In this document: positions 33,739 through 37,900 of the stretch, piece by piece
How the letters are laid out: every line of letters begins with the position of its first letter
Numbering within the stretch: position 1 is the first letter of the stretch
From: CBFDBF01 sp050295355
GTDB taxonomy: Bacteria > Pseudomonadota > Gammaproteobacteria > Chromatiales > Chromatiaceae
NCBI GenBank assembly: GCA_050295355.1
Contig: JBNKPL010000009.1
Span: 1-37,900, forward strand
Direction: 5' to 3'
Length of the DNA: 37,900 bases
Program-made: the position numbers and the translations under genes
The notes under the pieces: generated by a model
Databases searched by the model: none
The model's input: the letters and a program-made list of their open reading frames with translations, nothing else
Told to the model about the DNA's origin: nothing

Positions 33739-36375
33739 TTACGCTTCCAGGCTTTTGGCCGCCACTTCATAGACATCGCGGGACAAATCATCTGTTTTCA
33801 ATACCCGCTCCAACTGGGCGCGCATTAGCGCCTGCCGCCCGGCATCGTAGCGCCGCCAGCGGGCCATGATGCGCAGCATGCGCGCGGCCACCTGGGGATT
33901 GAGGCCGTTCAACTCCAGCACCCGGTCGGCGAGAAAACCGTAGCCGGAACCGTCGGCCGCATGAAAACGGACTAGGTTGCCGCTGCAGAAGGCGCCCACC
34001 AGGGCGCGCACCTTGTTGGGATTGCGGATGGAGAAGGCGGGATGCGCCATCAGGCCGATCACCCGCTGCAGGGTATCGGCCCGTTTCGACATGGCCTGTA
34101 CGGCGAACCACTTGTCCAGCACCAGCGGATCGTCCCGCCAGCGGTCATAAAAATCCTCCAGCACCGCCTCCCGTTGCGGTGCATCGCTGCCCGCCAGGAG
34201 CGACAACGCCGCCATCACATCGGTCATGTTGTGACCCTTGCCGTACTGGTCCACGCAGAGCTGCTGGATCTCGCCATCCTCTAGCTGCATCAGATAGTCG
34301 AGGCAGAGGTTCTTGAGACTGCGGCGGCCGATGCTTTCGGCATCCACCTGGTATTCGCCAGTCTCCCGATTCGCCTCGTAGATGGCCATGAAGTCGTTGC
34401 GCAGAATCCGCGCCAGTTCGCGCTTCACCGATTCCCGCGCCCGGTGGACGCCCTCCACATCCACCTGTTCCATCTGGTCGCCCAGCCAGGATTCGGAGGG
34501 CAGGATCAGGATCTCCGCCAGCAGAGCCTGATCCGATTCAGGATCGTTCAGGGCGCGGCGGAACGCCTCGATGAAGCCCTCGGGAATCGCCCCGTCCGGC
34601 TCGGCCACCCGCTGCAGCAGGATCTGCTGGGCCAGGGTCTGGGCCGCATCCCAGCGGTTGAAGCCGTCACTGTCGTGGGCCATGAGGAACATCAGCTCTT
34701 CATCGCTGTAGTCGTAACGCAGCTTCACTGGCGCGGAGAAGCCGCGCAGCAGGGAGGGCACCGGCCGTTCGGGGACATTGATAAAAACATACTGCTCGCT
34801 GGCCTGACGCAGCTCCAGCACCCGCGTTCCTTCCACCGCAGCCCCTTCGCCCGCCAGTTTCAGGGGCAACTCCCGGCCCTCGCTATCCAGCAGCCCCATG
34901 GCCAGGGGGATATGCATGGGCGCCTTGTCCGGCTGTCCCGGGGTGGCCGGGCAGGACTGTTCCACTATGAGGGTGTAGCGCTGTTCAGCTGCGTCATATT
35001 CGTCGCTCACCCTCAGCTCCGGCGTCCCCGCCTGGGCATACCAGAGCCGGAACTGCTGCAGATCCTTGCCGCTGGCGTCCTCCATGCACCGCACGAAATC
35101 GTCCGTGGTCACCGCCTGGCCGTCGTGGCGCTCAAAGTAGAGATCGGTGGCCCTGCGGTAGGCCTCCGCCCCCAGCAGGTTGTACTGCATGCGCACCACC
35201 TCCGCGCCCTTTTCGTAAACGGTCACGGTGTAGAAGTTGTTGATCTCCATATAGGAGTCGGGCCGTACCGGGTGGGCCATGGGACTGGCGTCCTCGGCGA
35301 ACTGGTGGGCGCGCAGCAGCCACACATCCTCGATGCGTTTCACCCCGCGGGAACCCATGTCCGCCGAGAACTCCTGGTCGCGGAACACCGTCAGCCCCTC
35401 CTTCAGGCTGAGCTGGAACCAGTCGCGGCAGGTGATGCGGTTGCCAGTCCAGTTGTGGAAATACTCGTGGGCGATCACCCCCTCAATACCCTGGAAGTCC
35501 CGGTCGGTGGCGCTGTCGGGCCGCGCCAGCACATACTTGGAGTTGAAGATGTTGAGCCCCTTGTTCTCCATGGCGCCCATGTTGAAATCGTTCACCGCCA
35601 CGATCATGTAGATGTCGAGGTCGTACTCGCGGCTATAGTGCGTCTCATCCCAGGCCATGGCGTGCTTCAGGGAGGCCATGGCGTGATCGCACTTGTCGAT
35701 ATTCTCCGGCTCCACATAGATGCGCAGGTCCACCTCGCGTCCGGAGGCGGTGGTGTAGCGGTCGCGGATATCCCGCAGGTCCCCCGCCACCAGGGCGAAG
35801 AGATAACAGGGCTTCGGGAACGGGTCCTCCCAGGTCACCCGATGGCGGCCATCCCCCAGGTCCTGCTCCTCGACCGGATTGCCGTTGGAGAGCAGCACTG
35901 GATAGCGCGTCTTGTCCGCGATGATGGTGGTGGTGAAGCGGGCCATCACATCGGGCCGGTCCAGGAACCAGGTGATCTTGCGGAACCCCTCCGCCTCGCA
36001 CTGGGTGCAGAACATGGCGCCCGATTGATACAGCCCCTCCAGGGCGGTGTTGTTCTGGGGGTAGATCGCCACCTCGCTCTCCAGCACGAACTGCTCAGGC
36101 ACCCGGGGGATAGTGAGGCCCTCGCCGTCCACCTCGTACTCATCCCCGGAAAACACCCGGCCATCCAGCGCCAGGGATAGCAACTTCAGCTCCTCGCCAT
36201 GCAGCCGCAGGGGGGCATCCTGCTCCTCGGAGCCGGGATTGCGACGCAGTTCCAGCCGGGCGCGCACCCGGCTCTCCTCCTCGCCCAGTTCCACCGTCAG
36301 CGCCACCCGCTCGATCAGAAAGGCGGGAGGGCGGTAGTCCTTCAGATAAGTGGTCTGGGGGTTTGCCTGCGACAT
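33739..36375 (-). CDS. pepN: Aminopeptidase N (M1 family, alanyl aminopeptidase)
   Basis: 878-residue cytoplasmic zinc aminopeptidase, full length for the proteobacterial PepN group. The substrate N-terminus motif is GAMEN. The zinc site HEYFHNW carries His, catalytic Glu and His, and the third ligand Glu is in SLKEGLTVFRDQEF. The C-terminal helical domain is typical (IRNPNKVRALVGAFCSGN and the ending VLELNGLNPQVAARM). The ATG at 36373-36375 has GAGGTG six to seven bases upstream. A GTG three codons earlier is part of that site and is rejected. No signal peptide. It is divergent from grxC across repeat copy 6. Confidence 0.97.
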   Translation of the reverse strand: MSQANPQTTYLKDYRPPAFLIERVALTVELGEEESRVRARLELRRNPGSEEQDAPLRLHGEELKLLSLALDGRVFSGDEYEVDGEGLTIPRVPEQFVLESEVAIYPQNNTALEGLYQSGAMFCTQCEAEGFRKITWFLDRPDVMARFTTTIIADKTRYPVLLSNGNPVEEQDLGDGRHRVTWEDPFPKPCYLFALVAGDLRDIRDRYTTASGREVDLRIYVEPENIDKCDHAMASLKHAMAWDETHYSREYDLDIYMIVAVNDFNMGAMENKGLNIFNSKYVLARPDSATDRDFQGIEGVIAHEYFHNWTGNRITCRDWFQLSLKEGLTVFRDQEFSADMGSRGVKRIEDVWLLRAHQFAEDASPMAHPVRPDSYMEINNFYTVTVYEKGAEVVRMQYNLLGAEAYRRATDLYFERHDGQAVTTDDFVRCMEDASGKDLQQFRLWYAQAGTPELRVSDEYDAAEQRYTLIVEQSCPATPGQPDKAPMHIPLAMGLLDSEGRELPLKLAGEGAAVEGTRVLELRQASEQYVFINVPERPVPSLLRGFSAPVKLRYDYSDEELMFLMAHDSDGFNRWDAAQTLAQQILLQRVAEPDGAIPEGFIEAFRRALNDPESDQALLAEILILPSESWLGDQMEQVDVEGVHRARESVKRELARILRNDFMAIYEANRETGEYQVDAESIGRRSLKNLCLDYLMQLEDGEIQQLCVDQYGKGHNMTDVMAALSLLAGSDAPQREAVLEDFYDRWRDDPLVLDKWFAVQAMSKRADTLQRVIGLMAHPAFSIRNPNKVRALVGAFCSGNLVRFHAADGSGYGFLADRVLELNGLNPQVAARMLRIMARWRRYDAGRQALMRAQLERVLKTDDLSRDVYEVAAKSLEA

Positions 36376-36468
36376 CAACAACACCTCGGATATGGCTTAA
36401 ACGGATACCCTATTCTACCTTGAGAGCGCCTTCCATAACCCTGCTGATAAGGATCAAATTTTCAAAAT

Positions 36469-36539
36469 AGCCACAGAGAACACGGAGGTCACAGAGATAA
36501 ACAACAGAAAACTCCGTGCGCTCCGTGCCCTCTGTGGCT
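36469..36539. repeat. Palindromic 9-bp-unit element, copy 6 (pepN-grxC divergent gap)
   Basis: The left arm has CACAGAGAA, CACGGAGGT and CACAGAGAT. The right arm has CTCCGTGCG, CTCCGTGCC and CTCTGTGG. This is the only copy placed between two gene starts, and it lies upstream of the likely grxC promoter. It therefore cannot act as a simple transcription terminator for a neighbouring gene end. Confidence 0.85.
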
Positions 36540-36569
36540 AATAACCCCGAGTAATCCACAAATGCCAAG

Positions 36570-36598
36570 TAGACCCTATTATTAAGCATTGATACGAT
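36570..36598 (+). promoter_or_regulatory. Possible promoter for grxC-hslR
   Basis: TAGACC (36570-36575), a 17-base spacer and TACGAT (36593-36598) lie 34 bases before the grxC start. Each hexamer matches consensus at four positions. Confidence 0.35.
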
Positions 36599-36631
36599 AG
36601 GCGCGTCGAAACGAATCCAGAGAGAACTTCC

Positions 36632-36913
36632 ATGCCGAAAGTAGTTATTTATTCCACTGCGGTCTGTCCTTATTGCATCCGTGCCAAGGCGCTGCTGGAA
36701 CGGAAAGGGATTGCCTACGAAGAGAAGATGATCGACGGGGATCGTGCGGCGATGCGGGAGATGCTGGAGCGCAGCAAGCGCAAGACCGTTCCGCAGATAT
36801 TCATCGACGACTTCCATGTGGGCGGCTACGACGACATGGCCGCCATGGACTCCGCGGGAGAACTGGACCCCCTGCTTGGACTGGCGCCCCAGGACGACGA
36901 CGAGATCACATGA
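36632..36913 (+). CDS. grxC: Glutaredoxin 3
   Basis: 93-residue glutathione-dependent dithiol oxidoreductase. The thioredoxin-fold N-terminus has the active site CPYC (YSTAVCPYCIRAKALL). The cis-Pro loop is KTVPQIFIDDFHVGGYDDMAAMDSAGELDPLL, with the GSH-binding TVPQIFI and GGYDD. The C-terminus is acidic (APQDDDEIT). ATG at 36632 with a GAGAGAA site. The TGA overlaps the hslR start (ATGA), so glutaredoxin and Hsp15 are co-translated. Confidence 0.95.
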   Translation: MPKVVIYSTAVCPYCIRAKALLERKGIAYEEKMIDGDRAAMREMLERSKRKTVPQIFIDDFHVGGYDDMAAMDSAGELDPLLGLAPQDDDEIT

Positions 36914-37320
36914 CCCCCTCCCCTCAGGAGCAGCCGGAAAGTCTGCGCCTGGACAAATGGCTCTGGGCCGCCCGCTTCTTCAAGACCCGCCAACTGGCGG
37001 TAGAGGCGATCAACGGAGGCAAGGTTCACCTCAACGGCCAGCGCGCCAAACCGGGCAAAGAGGTCAAGATCGGCGCCCGCCTGGAGATTCACAAAGGCTC
37101 CCTGGCATGGGACATCACCGTACAGGCCATCCCCAAACAGCGCCGCCCCGCCTCCGAGGCGGTCCACTTCTACCAGGAGAGCGAAGAGAGCATTCGCCGC
37201 CGCGAGCAGTTGCAGCAGCAGCTACGGGAACAACGTGCGGCCGCGCCCCAGCCCGAGAAAGGCCGGCCCAGCAAGAAAGACCGGCGAGAGATGCAGCGGT
37301 TTACAGGGAAAGGTGGCTAA
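36910..37320 (+). CDS. hslR: S4-domain heat-shock protein Hsp15 (ribosome-associated RNA-binding protein)
   Basis: 136-residue RNA-binding protein of the Hsp15 family, which recycles 50S subunits carrying nascent chains after abortive translation. The S4 domain comes first: LRLDKWLWAARFFKTRQLAVEAINGGKVHLNGQRAKPGKEVKIGARLEI (about residues 14-62, cited in pieces). A strongly charged helical tail follows (SIRRREQLQQQLREQRAA and GRPSKKDRREMQRF). ATG at 36910 overlaps the grxC stop by four bases. Confidence 0.94.
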   Translation: MTPSPQEQPESLRLDKWLWAARFFKTRQLAVEAINGGKVHLNGQRAKPGKEVKIGARLEIHKGSLAWDITVQAIPKQRRPASEAVHFYQESEESIRRREQLQQQLREQRAAAPQPEKGRPSKKDRREMQRFTGKGG

Positions 37321-37363
37321 TCTCCCAAGAGCGGTTTCTCAAACAACTGGAAAGGTTACGGTC

Positions 37364-37801
37364 ATGGAAAGACTAAAACGAAGGGTCCCCTCTCCCTCCG
37401 GGAGAGGGACAGGGAGAGGGCAATCAAACAAACTCCTGACAAACGCCCGCCGTCTACGCGGCCAATCCACCGATGCCGAACGAACACTGTGGAACCAGTT
37501 GCGGGCCCACCGACTCGACGGCTACAAGTTCCGCCGCCAACAGATGATAGGACCATACATCGTAGATTTCGTCTGTTTTGAAACTGATCTCATCATTGAG
37601 TTGGATGGCGGCCAGCATATGGATCATGTTCCATACGACAAACACCGTACCGATGAATTGGAGAAAATGGGATACCGGGTTTTGAGATTCTGGAACAATG
37701 AGGTATTCAACGAACTGAACGGGGTGCTTGAGACAATCAGAACAGCCCTGTTTCAATCCCCCTCTCCCCGGCCCTCTCCCGGAGGGAGCGGGGGTAGATG
37801 A
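37364..37801 (+). CDS. DUF559 endonuclease-like protein bounded by inverted repeats
   Basis: 145-residue protein of the DUF559 (Vsr/PD-(D/E)XK-like) family. Core motifs are LRGQSTDAERTLWNQLRAHRLDGYKFRRQQMIGPYIVDFVC with the conserved Asp, then LIIELDGGQHMDH with Glu and Asp, and GYRVLRFWNNEVF. These are the residues expected for a nuclease active site. The start chosen is ATG 37364; an upstream extension overlapping hslR is rejected. Both ends of the frame are encoded by inverted repeat: VPSPSGRGTGRG near the N-terminus and SPSPRPSPGGSGG at the C-terminus. The stop codon lies just outside the right repeat. The cellular role of DUF559 is not established; mobility or repair are possibilities. 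Confidence 0.87.
   Translation: MERLKRRVPSPSGRGTGRGQSNKLLTNARRLRGQSTDAERTLWNQLRAHRLDGYKFRRQQMIGPYIVDFVCFETDLIIELDGGQHMDHVPYDKHRTDELEKMGYRVLRFWNNEVFNELNGVLETIRTALFQSPSPRPSPGGSGGR
37386..37428 (+). repeat. Left inverted repeat of the DUF559 unit
   Basis: Contains a perfect small hairpin, CCCTCTCCC (37388-37396) with GGGAGAGGG (37400-37408), followed by a second GGGAGAGGG (37412-37420) and CAATCAAA. It lies inside the first 22 codons of the DUF559 frame. It matches the reverse complement of the right repeat at most positions. Confidence 0.75.
37752..37797 (-). repeat. Right inverted repeat of the DUF559 unit
   Basis: Read on the minus strand it gives CCCCCGCTCCCTCCGGGAG, AGGGCCGGGGAGAGGG, then GGATTGAAA. 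This aligns with the left repeat in the same order. It encodes the last 15 or so residues of the protein. Confidence 0.75.
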
Positions 37802-37882
37802 AGGAACAGCCTTTGCCATATCTGCTATCAGACTCTAAACCAAAACTGGGAAGCTGAAATTCGGATTGGCCTATATCGGTGA

Positions 37883-37900
37883 GTCCCCTCTCCCCCTGGG
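37883..37900 (+). repeat. Start of a third copy of the DUF559-associated repeat, cut by the window end
   Basis: GTCCCCTCTCCC (37883-37894) repeats exactly the outer end of the left inverted repeat, in the same orientation; the next bases differ. The 81 bases between it and the DUF559 stop hold no gene I can see. Confidence 0.6.

Noticed and set aside
909..36539. CRISPR-like interpretation of the CACAGAG repeats
   Set aside because: Copies are single, kilobases apart, internally palindromic and have no regular spacers or cas genes.
37380..37804. GAAGG at both ends of the DUF559 unit as a target-site duplication
   Set aside because: Five bases match by chance too easily, and the right copy is several bases away from the repeat edge while the left copy abuts it.

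Overview
This is a GC-rich, gene-dense chromosomal segment of a motile Gram-negative gammaproteobacterium, probably of the Chromatiales-like sulfur-oxidiser kind. The order-level guess is inference. The basis is the pyrG-kdsA-eno run, the mltD / yafS-like methyltransferase-rnhA-dnaQ neighbourhood known from gammaproteobacteria, Kdo synthesis, lytic transglycosylase and RND efflux genes (outer membrane), and two large chemoreceptors. No rRNA, tRNA, CRISPR array, transposase or prophage was seen. No gene-free stretch exceeds 300 bases.

Layout. 1-5707 (minus strand): housekeeping genes eno (5' part only), kdsA, pyrG, dnaQ, rnhA and a YafS-like methyltransferase. 5856-11232 (plus): mltD, a stand-alone GAF protein, and a chemoreceptor with a dCache-like sensor and a C-terminal CZB zinc domain. 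11359-17178 (minus): a translationally coupled narX/narL-type two-component system running into an oligopeptide-type ABC permease and a fused double ABC ATPase. 17332-20258 (minus): an Atm1-type ABC exporter overlapping a CCA-adding enzyme. 20367-28690: an S24/LexA-like protein without an HTH, an RND membrane-fusion lipoprotein, a second CZB chemoreceptor, a divergent tlpA-like / monohaem cytochrome pair, and a large RND pump. 28687-36375 (minus): pepN, a CYTH-like/CHAD protein, a ParA ATPase overlapping it by four bases, and a PAS-HisKA-REC-REC-HPt hybrid kinase. 36632-end (plus): grxC-hslR, then a DUF559 endonuclease-like gene whose two ends lie inside inverted repeats.

The most interesting items are: (1) the overlapping CHAD-ParA pair, which suggests a ParA-type positioning system for polyphosphate granules; (2) six copies of an intergenic palindromic element built from 9-bp units of the form CACRGAGNN, inverted around a loop; (3) the DUF559 gene bounded by roughly 40-bp inverted repeats, with a third copy starting at the window edge; (4) the coupling of a NarX/NarL-like system, whose kinase has no periplasmic domain but a four-cysteine GAF region, to an incomplete peptide-type ABC transporter; (5) a hybrid kinase whose first receiver has Glu in place of the phospho-acceptor Asp; (6) an S24-fold protein with Ser kept but the catalytic Lys apparently replaced by Arg, next to an efflux adaptor.

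All assignments come from reading motifs by eye; no database search was possible.
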